DNA from: Parasulfuritortus cantonensis
GTDB lineage: Bacteria; Pseudomonadota; Gammaproteobacteria; Burkholderiales; Thiobacillaceae
Assembly: GCF_004337445.1 (NCBI RefSeq)
Contig: NZ_SJZB01000018.1
Span: forward strand, 1 to 64,000
Direction of reading: 5' to 3'
Length of the DNA stretch: 64,000 bases
Part shown: positions 55,824 through 64,000 of the stretch, one piece after another
How positions within the stretch are numbered: position 1 is the stretch's first letter
Layout: each line of letters starts with the position of its first letter
Made by a program: the position numbers and the translations under genes
The notes under the pieces: model-generated
Told to the model about the DNA's origin: nothing
What the model saw: the letters and a program-made list of their open reading frames with translations, nothing else
The model's database searches: none

Positions 55824-56522
55824 ATGATTCCCTGGCTCGGTCTCGACGACCCCTTTCCCGACGTCCGGCGCGCCCTGCGCGACCCCAACGGTCTCCTGGC
55901 AGCCGGGGCCGATCTGGCCCCGGAGCGCCTGCTCTCGGCCTACCGGCACGGCATCTTTCCCTGGTACGGTCCGGGCGAGCCCATCCTGTGGTGGTCGCCC
56001 GACCCGCGCATGGTCCTGGAACCGGCGGCGTTCAAGACCTCGCGCTCCCTGGCCAAGCGGCTGCGCCGGCCGGACTACGAGGTCCGCGTCGACAGCGACT
56101 TCGAGGCGGTGATGCGCGCCTGCGCGGCGCCCCGGCCGGGCCAGCGCGGCACCTGGATCGTCGAGGACATGGTGCGCGCCTACCGCGACCTGCATGCGCT
56201 CGGCCACGCCCATTCGGTGGAGACCTGGCTGGATGGCGAACTGGTCGGCGGCCTGTACGGCGTGGCCGTCGGGCGCATGTTCTACGGCGAGTCCATGTTC
56301 AGCCGGGTCAGCGACGCCTCCAAGATCGCCCTGGCCCACCTGTGCCGCCAGCTCGAGCGCTGGGGTTTCGGCCTGATCGACTGCCAGATGGAAACCACCC
56401 ACCTGGCCTCCCTGGGGGCCAGGCCGATCGCGCGCAGCGAGTTCCTGGATCGCCTGCGAGTGTTGGTAAACTTGCCTGGTCTACCCGGAAAGTGGTCCTT
56501 CGCCGATGGCCTTGTTGACTGA
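55824..56522 (+). CDS. aat: Leucyl/phenylalanyl-tRNA--protein transferase
   Basis: A 232-residue enzyme that adds Leu or Phe to proteins with N-terminal Arg or Lys, marking them for ClpAP (N-end rule). Diagnostic segments: [26 protein letters not shown] and the catalytic [11 protein letters not shown]. An in-frame ATG three codons upstream is possible. It overlaps bpt by 17 bases. Confidence 0.95.
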   Translation: MIPWLGLDDPFPDVRRALRDPNGLLAAGADLAPERLLSAYRHGIFPWYGPGEPILWWSPDPRMVLEPAAFKTSRSLAKRLRRPDYEVRVDSDFEAVMRACAAPRPGQRGTWIVEDMVRAYRDLHALGHAHSVETWLDGELVGGLYGVAVGRMFYGESMFSRVSDASKIALAHLCRQLERWGFGLIDCQMETTHLASLGARPIARSEFLDRLRVLVNLPGLPGKWSFADGLVD

Positions 56523-57243
56523 ACTGCCGATCCAGCGCCTCCAGTTCTACCTGACGGCGCCCTACCCGTGCAGCTACCTGCCGGACCGCCAGGCCCGCTC
56601 CCAGGTCGCCACGCCGGCGGCGCTCATCGACACCCCGGTGTTCAGCGAACTGGCCCACCTGGGCTTCCGGCGCAGCGGCCACTACGTCTACCGGCCGCGC
56701 TGCGACAACTGTGCCGCCTGTCATCCCGTGCGCCTGGCCATCGACGGCTTCGTGCCCCGGCGCAGCCAGCGCCGCTGCCGCAAGCACAACGCCGACCTCA
56801 AATGCGTCCTGCGCCCGCTCGAATTCGACGAGCGTCATTACCAGCTCTACCGGCGCTACCAGGCCGCCCGCCACAAGGGCGGCGGCATGGACATGGACGA
56901 CCGCGAGCAGTACCGCGCCTTCCTGCTCACCAGCGGGGTGGACAGCGGCCTGGCCGAATTCAGCCTGGCCGGCGAGGTGGTCATGGTCAGCCTGTTCGAC
57001 CGCCTGCTCGACGGCCTGTCGGCGGTCTACGCCTTCTACGATCCGGACCTGGCGGCGCGCAGCCTGGGCGTGTACAACGTGCTCACCCTGGTCGACCTGG
57101 CCCGGGGCATGGGCCTGCCCTACGTCTACCTCGGCTACTGGATCAAGGAGAGCGCCAAGATGGCCTACAAGTCCGACTACCGGCCGCTGGAGATTTTCCG
57201 CTACGGTATCTGGAAACCCTTCATCGACACCGAGCCTGCCTAG
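56506..57243 (+). CDS. bpt: Aspartate/glutamate leucyltransferase (Bpt)
   Basis: A 245-residue member of the ATE-like family that transfers Leu to proteins with N-terminal Asp or Glu. The N-terminal P-C-S-Y-L-P and [12 protein letters not shown] Cys clusters and the C-terminal Y-L-G-Y-W-I-K-E-S segment with M-A-Y-K are present. With Aat it completes the bacterial N-end rule. Bpt-aat pairing is common in betaproteobacteria. Confidence 0.93.
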   Translation: MALLTELPIQRLQFYLTAPYPCSYLPDRQARSQVATPAALIDTPVFSELAHLGFRRSGHYVYRPRCDNCAACHPVRLAIDGFVPRRSQRRCRKHNADLKCVLRPLEFDERHYQLYRRYQAARHKGGGMDMDDREQYRAFLLTSGVDSGLAEFSLAGEVVMVSLFDRLLDGLSAVYAFYDPDLAARSLGVYNVLTLVDLARGMGLPYVYLGYWIKESAKMAYKSDYRPLEIFRYGIWKPFIDTEPA

Positions 57244-57252
57244 GAGCCTTGC

Positions 57253-57807
57253 ATGGCCGAATTGCCCGCCGCCGCCGAACAAGTGCTGAAGATGCACGCC
57301 CCCTTCATCCACGCCGTGGTGGACGCCGTGCGCGACCGCAGCCGCATCCCGGCGCTGCTGGAGATGCTGCGCGAGGCCGAGAGCCGGGGCTGGGCCCTGC
57401 TGGTCTCGGTGGTGCGCCAGATCCTCGACGGCCAGCGCGAGCGCACCCTCATGCTGGGCCTGGACGAGGAGGACAAGGTGATCGTCGAGGCCATCCTGGC
57501 CGGCATCGCAAATCCCGCCACCCTGCCGGCGCTCGGCAACGCCGGCGACGCCCAGGCCGCGGCACCGGGCCTGGCGACCATGGTCATGCTGGCGGCACGC
57601 GGCAACGTCGAGGCCTTCACCACCCTGGCCAACATGGCCGAGCAGATGATGAAGGCGGGCGGCGACATGGCCCGCCTGGGCGGTATCATGCGGCGCCTGA
57701 TCGACGGCGAACGGGACGAGGCGCGCCTGACCAAGGGGATGGGCGAACTCGGCCGCAAGCTGGTGCGCGACCTGCTCGCCGAACTCGAACGGACCACGTT
57801 GCACTGA
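57253..57807 (+). CDS. Conserved helical protein of unknown function
   Basis: A 184-residue, mainly alpha-helical protein without signal peptide or membrane helices. The start, E-Q-V-L-K-M-H-A-P-F-I, and the Q-A-A-A-P-G-L-A-T-M-V-M segment look conserved. A Met/Ala-rich region near 100-140 suggests helix packing. It follows bpt by nine bases and precedes the PilZ gene by about 40. I do not recognise a family. Confidence 0.55.
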   Translation: MAELPAAAEQVLKMHAPFIHAVVDAVRDRSRIPALLEMLREAESRGWALLVSVVRQILDGQRERTLMLGLDEEDKVIVEAILAGIANPATLPALGNAGDAQAAAPGLATMVMLAARGNVEAFTTLANMAEQMMKAGGDMARLGGIMRRLIDGERDEARLTKGMGELGRKLVRDLLAELERTTLH

Positions 57808-57849
57808 GCGCCGGCGACGGCTTGCCATCCACACATATATTAAATAGGT

Positions 57850-58557
57850 ATGACCGCCCACAAGACGCGACCCGGGCCGGCCCCGGGGCTGGAGAAGACC
57901 GCCACCCTCGACGAGGTGAAGCTGATGCCGGGCGACGCCCTGCAGCTACAGCCCCTGGTCGAGGGGCCGCAGGAACGTCTGACCGTGCGCATCATCGGCG
58001 TCATGAAGCCGAAGAGCGTGCTGGTCACGGCACCCATGATCGACGGCAAGCTGATCTTCGTGCGCGACGGCCAGCCGTTCCTGGTGCGCGCCTTCTCGGG
58101 CCTCAACGTGTGCGCCTTCAAGGCCAAGGTGCTCAAGGCCCAGCATGCGCCGTTCCCCTACCTGCACCTGTCCTATCCGGAAACCGTCCAGCTGATGCGC
58201 ATCCGCAAGGCGGTGCGCGCGCGCGTCCAGATCATCGCCGCGCTCTACGACCGCGCCGGCGGCCGCCAGATCGGTGCCGGCCGCATCGTCGACTTGAGCG
58301 TCGGCGGTGCCCGCATCCAGGTCCCGCGCGGCTTCCCGGTCCCCGGCGAGCAGGTGTATCTGGCCTTCAAGATCCGGCTCGACGACATCGAGGAGATCGT
58401 CGAGACCTCGGCGGCCATGCGCTCGGTCGCCGACGAGGATGACGAGGAGGGCCGCCCGGCCACCGCCCTGGGCGTGCAGTTCGGCGAACTCAACCCGCAG
58501 CAGCGCCTGCTCATCATGAACCTGGTCTACCAGTACCTGCTCAAGGAAACCGACTGA
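57850..58557 (+). CDS. PilZ-domain cyclic-di-GMP receptor (YcgR-like flagellar brake family)
   Basis: A 235-residue protein with an N-terminal YcgR-like domain (P-G-D-A-L-Q-L-Q to about 110) and a C-terminal PilZ domain. The c-di-GMP contacts are R-K-A-V-R-A-R and D-L-S-V-G-G-A. Such proteins slow flagellar rotation or change secretion when c-di-GMP rises; the window's flagellar genes make motility control plausible. The stop overlaps the thyA start. Confidence 0.87.
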   Translation: MTAHKTRPGPAPGLEKTATLDEVKLMPGDALQLQPLVEGPQERLTVRIIGVMKPKSVLVTAPMIDGKLIFVRDGQPFLVRAFSGLNVCAFKAKVLKAQHAPFPYLHLSYPETVQLMRIRKAVRARVQIIAALYDRAGGRQIGAGRIVDLSVGGARIQVPRGFPVPGEQVYLAFKIRLDDIEEIVETSAAMRSVADEDDEEGRPATALGVQFGELNPQQRLLIMNLVYQYLLKETD

Positions 58558-59351
58558 TGCGCGTCTACCACGACCTGCTCAAGCACGTCCTCGCCCATGG
58601 CGTCCGCAAGGCCGACCGCACCGGCACCGGCACGATCTCCGTGTTCGGCTACCAGATGCGCTTCGACTTGGCGGCCGGCTTCCCGCTCCTGACCACCAAG
58701 AAGGTGCACCTGAAGTCGGTCATCCACGAATTGCTCTGGTTCCTTCAGGGCGACACCAACATCAAGTACCTGAAGGACAACGGCGTCAGCATCTGGGACG
58801 AATGGGCCGACGAGAACGGCGACCTCGGCCCCATCTACGGCTACCAGTGGCGCAACTGGCCGGCGCCGGACGGCCGTCACGTCGACCAGATCCAGGAAAT
58901 CCTGGATACCCTGAGGCACAACCCGGATTCCCGCCGCATCATCGTCTCGGCCTGGAACGTGGGCGAGATTCCGAACATGAAGCTGCCGCCCTGCCACGCC
59001 TTCTTCCAGTTCTACGTCGCCGACGGCCGCCTGAGCTGCCAGCTCTACCAGCGCAGCGCCGACATCTTCCTGGGCGTGCCCTTCAACATCGCCAGCTACG
59101 CCCTGCTGACCATGATGATCGCCCAGGTGACCGGCCTGAAGCCGGGCGACTTCGTGCACACCCTGGGTGACGCCCACATCTACCTCAACCACATGGAGCA
59201 GGTGGACCTGCAGCTGTCGCGCGATTTCCGGCCGCTGCCGAGCATGCGCCTCAATCCCGACGTCACCGACCTGTTCGCCTTCCGGTACGAGGACTTCACC
59301 CTGGAGGGATACGACCCCCATCCGGGCATCAAGGCGCCGGTGGCGGTGTGA
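58557..59351 (+). CDS. thyA: Thymidylate synthase
   Basis: A 264-residue enzyme that methylates dUMP to dTMP using methylenetetrahydrofolate. It starts with the folate-site region and shows the catalytic P-P-C-H-A-F-F-Q-F. The [16 protein letters not shown] and H-I-Y-L-N-H segments match. Its start overlaps the PilZ stop (TGATG) and folA follows by 13 bases, a sensible pair because ThyA produces the dihydrofolate that FolA reduces. Confidence 0.97.
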   Translation: MRVYHDLLKHVLAHGVRKADRTGTGTISVFGYQMRFDLAAGFPLLTTKKVHLKSVIHELLWFLQGDTNIKYLKDNGVSIWDEWADENGDLGPIYGYQWRNWPAPDGRHVDQIQEILDTLRHNPDSRRIIVSAWNVGEIPNMKLPPCHAFFQFYVADGRLSCQLYQRSADIFLGVPFNIASYALLTMMIAQVTGLKPGDFVHTLGDAHIYLNHMEQVDLQLSRDFRPLPSMRLNPDVTDLFAFRYEDFTLEGYDPHPGIKAPVAV

Positions 59352-59364
59352 GGGGGAACGCGAG

Positions 59365-59859
59365 ATGACCACGTCCAGACTCAGTCTCATCGTCGCCATG
59401 GCACGCAACCGGGCCATCGGCATCGACAACCAGCTGCCCTGGCACCTGCCCGAGGACCTCAAGCATTTCAAGAACCTGACCATGGGCCACCACCTGATCA
59501 TGGGCCGCAAGACCTACGAGTCGATCGGCCGGCCGTTGCCCGGGCGCACCACGGTGATCGTCAGCCGCGACCCGGGCTACCGCATGGACGGCTGCCTGGT
59601 CGCCCACAGCCTGGACGAGGCGCAGCGCCTGGCCGCCGGCGACGCCGAGATGTTCTTCGTCGGCGGCGCCAGCCTGTACGCCCAGGCCATGGACCGGGTC
59701 GACCGCCTGTACATCACCGAGATCCAGGCCGACTATCCGGCCGATGCCTGGTTTCCCGAGTTCGACCGGGGCGCGACCTGGCGCGAGAGCAGCCGCGCGC
59801 ACCAGCGCAGCGCGGCCGGGCTGGCCTACGACTTCGTCGTCTATGACCGGGTGCGCTGA
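59365..59859 (+). CDS. folA: Dihydrofolate reductase
   Basis: A 164-residue type-I DHFR. It shows G-I-D-N-Q-L-P-W-H-L-P-E-D-L, the L-P-E-D catalytic Asp region, M-G-R-K-T-Y-E-S-I-G and V-G-G-A-S-L-Y. The N-terminal V-A-M-A-R-N-R-A-I-G is typical. It restores tetrahydrofolate after ThyA and sits directly behind it. Confidence 0.96.
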   Translation: MTTSRLSLIVAMARNRAIGIDNQLPWHLPEDLKHFKNLTMGHHLIMGRKTYESIGRPLPGRTTVIVSRDPGYRMDGCLVAHSLDEAQRLAAGDAEMFFVGGASLYAQAMDRVDRLYITEIQADYPADAWFPEFDRGATWRESSRAHQRSAAGLAYDFVVYDRVR

Positions 59860-59877
59860 CCCGGCGCGGCCGCGGCG

Positions 59878-60714
59878 ATGAACCTGGCCCGCCTGGCGCG
59901 TCGCCTGGTCGAGCGGCCGCATCTGCCGGACTTCCTGGTGATCGGTGCCCAGAAGGCCGGCACCACGTCGCTGCACAAGTACCTGCGCCGGCATCCCGGC
60001 CTGGTCGGCTCGAAGCCCAAGGAGCTGCACTACTTCGACCGCGACATCCACGCCGGCATGACGCTGGACGCCTACCGGCGCCATTTCGTCGGCCCCCGGG
60101 GGCGGCTCTATTTCGAGTCGACGCCGGCCTACCTGTATGCCCCGGACGCCGCCGAGCACATCCATGCCGGGCTCCCGGAGGTCAAGCTGGTGGTGATGCT
60201 GCGCGACCCGGTCAAACGCGCCTACTCGGCCTGGAACCACTACCGCCTGCAGTTCGAGCAGGGCGCCGTGACGGCGCCGGCCGAGACGGCCGCGCGGCAT
60301 CCGGGCGACCGCCTGTACGAGACCTTCTTCGCCGGCCGGTCGAGCTTTCCGGACTTTCGCGCCTGCCTCGATCTGGAACTCGAGATGATCGAGCGGGGGG
60401 CCGGCTGCGAGCCGGCCATCCTGCGTCGGGGCCTGTACCTGCCGCAGCTGGAACGCTACTGGCGCCTGTTCGGGCGCGACCGCATGCTGGTACTGGGATT
60501 TCGCGACCTGGTCGAGCGCCCGGTCGATACCCTTGCCGGGGTCACCCGCTTCATCGGTGCCGCGGCGCTGGACTGGGGCCGTTTCGATTACCGGCCGGAG
60601 AACGCCAGGCCCTATGCCGCGGCCATGGCCGACGCGGACGCCCGCTTCCTGGCCGAGTATTACCGGCAGGCCAACGCCGACCTGTTCGAGGCCATCGGCC
60701 CGCTCAACTGGTAG
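59878..60714 (+). CDS. PAPS-dependent sulfotransferase family protein
   Basis: A 278-residue protein of the sulfotransferase superfamily. The 5'-phosphosulfate loop is G-A-Q-K-A-G-T-T-S-L near residue 24, and the 3'-phosphate site reads L-R-D-P-V-K-R-A-Y-S-A-W-N-H-Y near 111. The N-terminal part has no signal or membrane helix. It would transfer sulfate from PAPS to a hydroxyl group of a glycan, lipid or small molecule. No strong ribosome-binding site precedes the ATG 18 bases after folA. No acceptor-synthesis genes are adjacent. Confidence 0.85.
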   Translation: MNLARLARRLVERPHLPDFLVIGAQKAGTTSLHKYLRRHPGLVGSKPKELHYFDRDIHAGMTLDAYRRHFVGPRGRLYFESTPAYLYAPDAAEHIHAGLPEVKLVVMLRDPVKRAYSAWNHYRLQFEQGAVTAPAETAARHPGDRLYETFFAGRSSFPDFRACLDLELEMIERGAGCEPAILRRGLYLPQLERYWRLFGRDRMLVLGFRDLVERPVDTLAGVTRFIGAAALDWGRFDYRPENARPYAAAMADADARFLAEYYRQANADLFEAIGPLNW

Positions 60715-60733
60715 GGCGGCGCGCCGGCCGGGC

Positions 60734-61225
60734 TCAGAGCCGGACGCCTTCGCTGCGCAACCGGGCCGCGACGCGGCGGTTCAGTTCGGGCCCGAGCGCC
60801 TCGCCCCAACGCTTGCCGGCCTGCATGCCCGCCTCGACCAGGCTCGGCATCACCCGGATCGCCTTGCGGCCGACCGCGGTGGAATGGAAGCGGATCAGTT
60901 CCTGTATCTCGGCGGCGCTGAAATGCTCGTGGTAAATGGGCACCAGGGCGGCCTTGAGTTCGGACTGGTGGTCGGCGAACACCGCCTCGACCTCCTGGCC
61001 GAGCACCTCGAAGACGTGGGCCGGGATGTCGGGGCGGCTGCGCTTGAGGGTTTCGGTGAGCTGCTTGGTGATCGCCGCGGAGAACTGCTGGCCGACCGCC
61101 AGGCCGCCGGTCATGTCGAGCAGGGTCTCGATGTCGTGCCGTTTCGCCGCCGTCAATTCGTCGGCCGACGCGGTGGCCGCGATCACCAGGAACAGGACCG
61201 CCAGCAGGCGTTGGAGCGCTTTCAT
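60734..61225 (-). CDS. Exported DUF2059 protein
   Basis: A 163-residue protein with a signal peptide (L-L-A-V-L-F-L-V-I-A-A-T-A-S-A before D). The mature part, with the E-I-Q-E-L-I-R-F-H-S-T-A-V-G-R-K and the paired helices near 45-75, matches DUF2059. Its function is unknown. ATG 61225 follows GGGAGG; an upstream TTG two codons earlier is not likely. Confidence 0.85.
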   Translation of the reverse strand: MKALQRLLAVLFLVIAATASADELTAAKRHDIETLLDMTGGLAVGQQFSAAITKQLTETLKRSRPDIPAHVFEVLGQEVEAVFADHQSELKAALVPIYHEHFSAAEIQELIRFHSTAVGRKAIRVMPSLVEAGMQAGKRWGEALGPELNRRVAARLRSEGVRL

Positions 61226-61318
61226 GATCAACCTCCCATGGTCGATTGTTTATGTCTGGCCGGATACCTTACCGGAAGCCGGGCGGCCGGCCCAGGCACC
61301 GCGCCGGCGCCGGCCCGG

Positions 61319-61783
61319 CTAGGGGCCGAGGACCCGCTTGCGCTTGATCTCCTGGGCCGTGGCCGGGCGCAGGCCGGTCACCGTGCAGGTGAACACCAGG
61401 GCCAGGCCGGCGAGCGGGTGGTTGCCGTCCAGGACCACCTGGTCGGCGTCGAACTCAGCCACCCGGTACAGGGTCTCCTGGTCGTCCTCGGGGTTGGTCA
61501 GCTCGAACTGCATGCCGACCTCGAGCTCGTCCGGGAAGCCCGCCCGGCTTTCGCTGAGGATGAGTTCCTTGTCGTAGAGGCCGAAGGCGTCCTCCGGCAG
61601 CAGGTTGACCTTGACCGCGTCGCCGACCGTCTTCCCGGCCAGGGCGTCCTCGAGCTTGGCGAACAGGTCGCCGTGGCCGCCGTGCAGGTAGACCAGCGGC
61701 TCCTTGCCCGGGTCGACGACGTGGCCGGAAGGGTCGGCGACCTGGTAGTCCAGGGTCACCACGGTGTTGTCGGCAATCTTCAT
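61319..61783 (-). CDS. FKBP-type peptidyl-prolyl cis-trans isomerase, SlyD-like
   Basis: A 154-residue two-domain FKBP/SlyD-type isomerase. It starts I-A-D-N-T-V-V-T-L-D-Y and has the flap motif Y-L-H-G-G-H-G-D-L-F. The insert-in-flap domain with P-E-D-A-F-G and the C-terminal N-H-P-L-A-G-x-x-L segment are typical of the SlpA/SlyD group. No His-rich metal tail as in SlyD is present. It sits five bases downstream of hslU. Confidence 0.9.
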   Translation of the reverse strand: MKIADNTVVTLDYQVADPSGHVVDPGKEPLVYLHGGHGDLFAKLEDALAGKTVGDAVKVNLLPEDAFGLYDKELILSESRAGFPDELEVGMQFELTNPEDDQETLYRVAEFDADQVVLDGNHPLAGLALVFTCTVTGLRPATAQEIKRKRVLGP

Positions 61784-61787
61784 GGTT

Positions 61788-63116
61788 TCACAATACGTAG
61801 CGGGCCAGGTCCTCGCTCAGGGCGAGTTCGGCCAGGCGGGTGTCGACGTAGGCGGCGTCGACCGTGATCGTCTCGCCGCCGCGCTTGTCGGCGTCGAAGG
61901 AGAGGTCGTCGAGCAGGCGTTCCATGACCGTATACAGGCGCCGGGCGCCGATGTTCTCGGTGCGTTCGTTGACCTGCCAGGCGATCTCGGCCAGGCGCCG
62001 GATGGCCTCGGGGGCGAACTCCAGGCCCACCCCCTCGGTTGCCAGGAGGGCCCGGTACTGGCTGGTCAGGCAGGCGTCGGTGGCGGTCAGGATGCGTTCG
62101 AAGTCGGCCACCGAGAGGCTCTGCAGCTCGACCCGGATCGGGAAGCGGCCCTGCAGTTCGGGAATCAGGTCGGAGGGCTTGGCCAGGTGGAAGGCGCCGC
62201 TGGCGATGAACAGGATGTGGTCGGTCTTGATCATGCCGTACTTGGTCGACACCGTGGCGCCTTCGACCAGGGGCAGGAGGTCGCGCTGCACGCCCTGGCG
62301 CGAGACGTCGGTGCCCTGGCCTTCCGCCCGGCTGGCGATCTTGTCCAGTTCGTCGAGGAAGACGATGCCGTTCTGCTCGGTGTTGCGTACCGCCTCGGCC
62401 TTGATCTCCTCCTCGTTGACCAGCTTGGCGGCCTCCTCGTCGACGAGCAGCTTCATGGCCTCGGCGATCTTCACCTTGCGGGTCTTGCTGCGCTTCTGGC
62501 CGAGGTTCTGGAACATGCCCTGCAACTGGCTGGTGAGCTCCTCCATGCCGGGCGGCGCGAAGATTTCCATGCTGGTGGCCGGCAGCGCGATGTCCAGCTC
62601 GATCTCCTTGTCGTCGAGCTGGCCCTCGCGGAGCATCTTGCGGAATTTCTGCCGGGTGCCGGAATCCTCGGCCTTGCGTTCCTCGCCCCAGGCCTCGCGC
62701 GCCGGCGGCAGCAGGGCGTCGAGGACGCGCTCCTCGGCGGCCTCCTCGGCGCGGAAGCGGACTTGCTCGGCGGCCGCCTCGCGGGCCTGCTTGACCGCCA
62801 TCTCGACGAGGTCGCGGACGATGCTGTCGACGTCCTTGCCGACGTAGCCGACCTCGGTGAACTTGGTCGCCTCGACCTTGATGAAGGGGGCACGCGCCAG
62901 GCGTGCCAGGCGGCGGGCGATCTCGGTCTTGCCGACGCCGGTGGGGCCGATCATGAGGATGTTCTTGGGCGTGATCTCCTGGCGCAGCCCGTCGGCCACG
63001 TGCATGCGCCGCCAGCGGTTGCGCAGGGCGATGGCGCAGGCGCGCTTGGCCTCGGTCTGGCCGACGATGTACTTGTCCAGTTCGTGGACGATCTCCTGGG
63101 GGGTCATCTGGGACAT
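61788..63116 (-). CDS. hslU: ATP-dependent protease ATPase subunit HslU
   Basis: A 442-residue AAA+ unfoldase of the HslUV protease. It shows M-T-P-Q-E-I-V, Walker A G-P-T-G-V-G-K-T, Walker [11 protein letters not shown] and the pore loop/I-domain segment. HslU normally has the peptidase gene hslV directly upstream; here a membrane protein gene takes that place, so hslV must lie elsewhere or be missing. Confidence 0.95.
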   Translation of the reverse strand: MSQMTPQEIVHELDKYIVGQTEAKRACAIALRNRWRRMHVADGLRQEITPKNILMIGPTGVGKTEIARRLARLARAPFIKVEATKFTEVGYVGKDVDSIVRDLVEMAVKQAREAAAEQVRFRAEEAAEERVLDALLPPAREAWGEERKAEDSGTRQKFRKMLREGQLDDKEIELDIALPATSMEIFAPPGMEELTSQLQGMFQNLGQKRSKTRKVKIAEAMKLLVDEEAAKLVNEEEIKAEAVRNTEQNGIVFLDELDKIASRAEGQGTDVSRQGVQRDLLPLVEGATVSTKYGMIKTDHILFIASGAFHLAKPSDLIPELQGRFPIRVELQSLSVADFERILTATDACLTSQYRALLATEGVGLEFAPEAIRRLAEIAWQVNERTENIGARRLYTVMERLLDDLSFDADKRGGETITVDAAYVDTRLAELALSEDLARYVL

Positions 63117-63155
63117 GGCGGCGAGGCCTCGAATCGGGGTTGTCTAAGTGTAGCC

Positions 63156-63818
63156 TCAGCGGACCAGGCCGAGCAGGCCCCAGACGCCGAAGCCGGCGAC
63201 GATGAGGCCGGCGGCGAGCTTGACGGCGCGGTTCGCGGCCAGGGCGCGCAGGCGCTCGGCGGCCCAGCCCATGGCCAGCAGGTTGGGCAGGGTGCCGAAG
63301 CCGAAGGCGAGCATCAGCAGGGCGCCGGAAACCGGTCCGCCGCTGGCCAGGGCGGTGACCAGGACGCTGTAGACCAGGCCGCACGGCAGCCAGCCCCAGA
63401 CCAGGCCGGCGGCGACGGCGCCGGGAAAGTCGCGGATCGGCAGCAGGCGCCCGAATACCGGCTGCAGACGGCGCCAGAGGCCGCCGCCGGCATGCTCCAG
63501 CCAGAGCACGGCACGGTTCAGGCCGGCCAGGTAGAGACCCATCAGAATCAGCACGACCTGGGCCACGACGAACAGGCCGGTCTGCACCGGCAGCAGGCGG
63601 TCGGACAGGAAGGCGGCGGAGCCGGCCAGGCCGGCCAGGGCGCCGGCCAGGGTGTAGCTGGCCAGGCGGCCGAGGTTGTAGCCGAGATGGAAGGGCAGGG
63701 GCTGGCGCCGGCCGCCCTGCAGGGACATCGCGGCGACGATGCCGCCGCACATGCCGACGCAATGGGCGCCGCCCAGCAGGCCGGCGAGGAAGGCGGTGAT
63801 CAGGCTGATTTCCGGCAT
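63156..63818 (-). CDS. UreH/DsbD_2-like TauE/SafE membrane protein
   Basis: A 220-residue membrane protein with about six helices. It opens with G-L-L-G-G-A-H-C-V-G-M-C-G-G, the Cys/His-containing motif of the UreH-like TauE group, which is often found with cbb3 oxidase or metal-handling genes. The W-G-W-L-P-C-G-L-V-Y segment has another conserved Cys. A metal or thiol role is likely; the substrate is unknown. Confidence 0.85.
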   Translation of the reverse strand: MPEISLITAFLAGLLGGAHCVGMCGGIVAAMSLQGGRRQPLPFHLGYNLGRLASYTLAGALAGLAGSAAFLSDRLLPVQTGLFVVAQVVLILMGLYLAGLNRAVLWLEHAGGGLWRRLQPVFGRLLPIRDFPGAVAAGLVWGWLPCGLVYSVLVTALASGGPVSGALLMLAFGFGTLPNLLAMGWAAERLRALAANRAVKLAAGLIVAGFGVWGLLGLVR

Positions 63819-63833
63819 GGGCCCCAGGTACGG

Positions 63834-64000
63834 CTAGTCGCAGATCATGCCGTCCGCCACCCAGGCGCGCACGTCACGCGCCCATTCGTCGTAGCCGCCC
63901 GGCATGGTCGGGCGCCGGCCGGCCGGGGTCATGCCGCTCTTGATGGCCCAGAGCACGCGCGAGTCGGTGAGCAGGTGGTGGGACAGCACCTCGGCCTTGT
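63834..64000 (-). CDS. C-terminal fragment of an unidentified protein (partial)
   Basis: The window ends inside a minus-strand gene. About 54 residues are visible, including S-H-H-L-L-T-D-S-R-V-L-W-A-I-K-S-G-M-T and P-G-G-Y-D-E-W-A-R-D-V-R-A-W-V-A, ending M-I-C-D before TAG. The Trp and Cys placement suggests an electron-transfer or c-type-cytochrome-associated protein, but the fragment is too short for a firm call. Confidence 0.5.
   Translation of the reverse strand, partial: KAEVLSHHLLTDSRVLWAIKSGMTPAGRRPTMPGGYDEWARDVRAWVADGMICD

Overview
The window is 64 kb of very GC-rich, densely packed bacterial chromosome. The gene arrangement points to a betaproteobacterium, probably a chemolithotrophic or respiratory one of the Nitrosomonadales/Rhodocyclales type. 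The evidence is rpsU-yqeY-dnaG-rpoD in one block, folB divergent from plsY, aat with bpt, a complete ccoNOQP-ccoGH-ccoIS set, a Hyb-type uptake [NiFe] hydrogenase, and a DUF3149 microprotein beside cco. The exact genus cannot be read from the sequence alone.

Layout. 1-5.4 kb: end of a probable prmA, a zinc-ribbon/DUF3426 membrane protein, a Rieske oxygenase, a Pro/Ala-rich envelope protein, ogt, xerD and an HDOD protein. 5.4-9.6 kb: a TauE-like permease, folB, plsY, a coupled membrane protein, a DUF2202 protein and tsaD. 9.7-14.3 kb: the macromolecular synthesis block rpsU-yqeY-dnaG-rpoD, followed by a CAU-anticodon tRNA. dnaG is frameshifted near its 3' end as given. 14.8-19.0 kb: a compact, mostly translationally coupled accessory cluster (TIM-barrel isomerase-like enzyme, carrier protein, adenylate-forming ligase, LpxL-like acyltransferase, catechol-type O-methyltransferase). 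This is the best candidate in the window for an undescribed pathway. 19.3-22.2 kb: a transglutaminase/DUF2126 pair, the second gene frameshifted. 22.4-27.4 kb: a CPA1 antiporter, a hybrid sensor kinase and a deaminase.

27.4-33.1 kb: minus-strand hybO-hybA-hybB-hybC-hybD, encoding a periplasmic, membrane-anchored uptake hydrogenase with its maturation protease. 33.1-40.1 kb: an AT-rich spacer, a TatD hydrolase, a CDP-alcohol phosphatidyltransferase, hrpA, and a Pro/Ala-rich exported protein. 40.1-47.4 kb: flagellar regulators fleS-fleR and basal body/export genes fliEFGHI, with no fliJ before the convergent cco block. 47.4-55.8 kb: the cbb3 cytochrome oxidase locus with an FNR-type palindrome upstream of ccoN. 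55.8-64 kb: aat-bpt (N-end rule), a PilZ protein, thyA-folA, a sulfotransferase, a DUF2059 protein, an SlyD-like FKBP, hslU without hslV, and an UreH/TauE-like membrane protein.

Together the hydrogenase (electron input to quinone) and the high-affinity cbb3 oxidase (microaerobic terminal oxidase) suggest hydrogen-dependent micro-oxic respiration. The flagellar genes and HDOD/PilZ/hybrid-kinase proteins suggest regulated motility. Two conserved genes (dnaG and the DUF2126 gene) each appear to lack one base in a run of five G/C. These could be assembly errors or real mutations. Starts were chosen by ribosome-binding site, overlap with the upstream stop, and family length. All functional calls are by motif recognition, without database searches.
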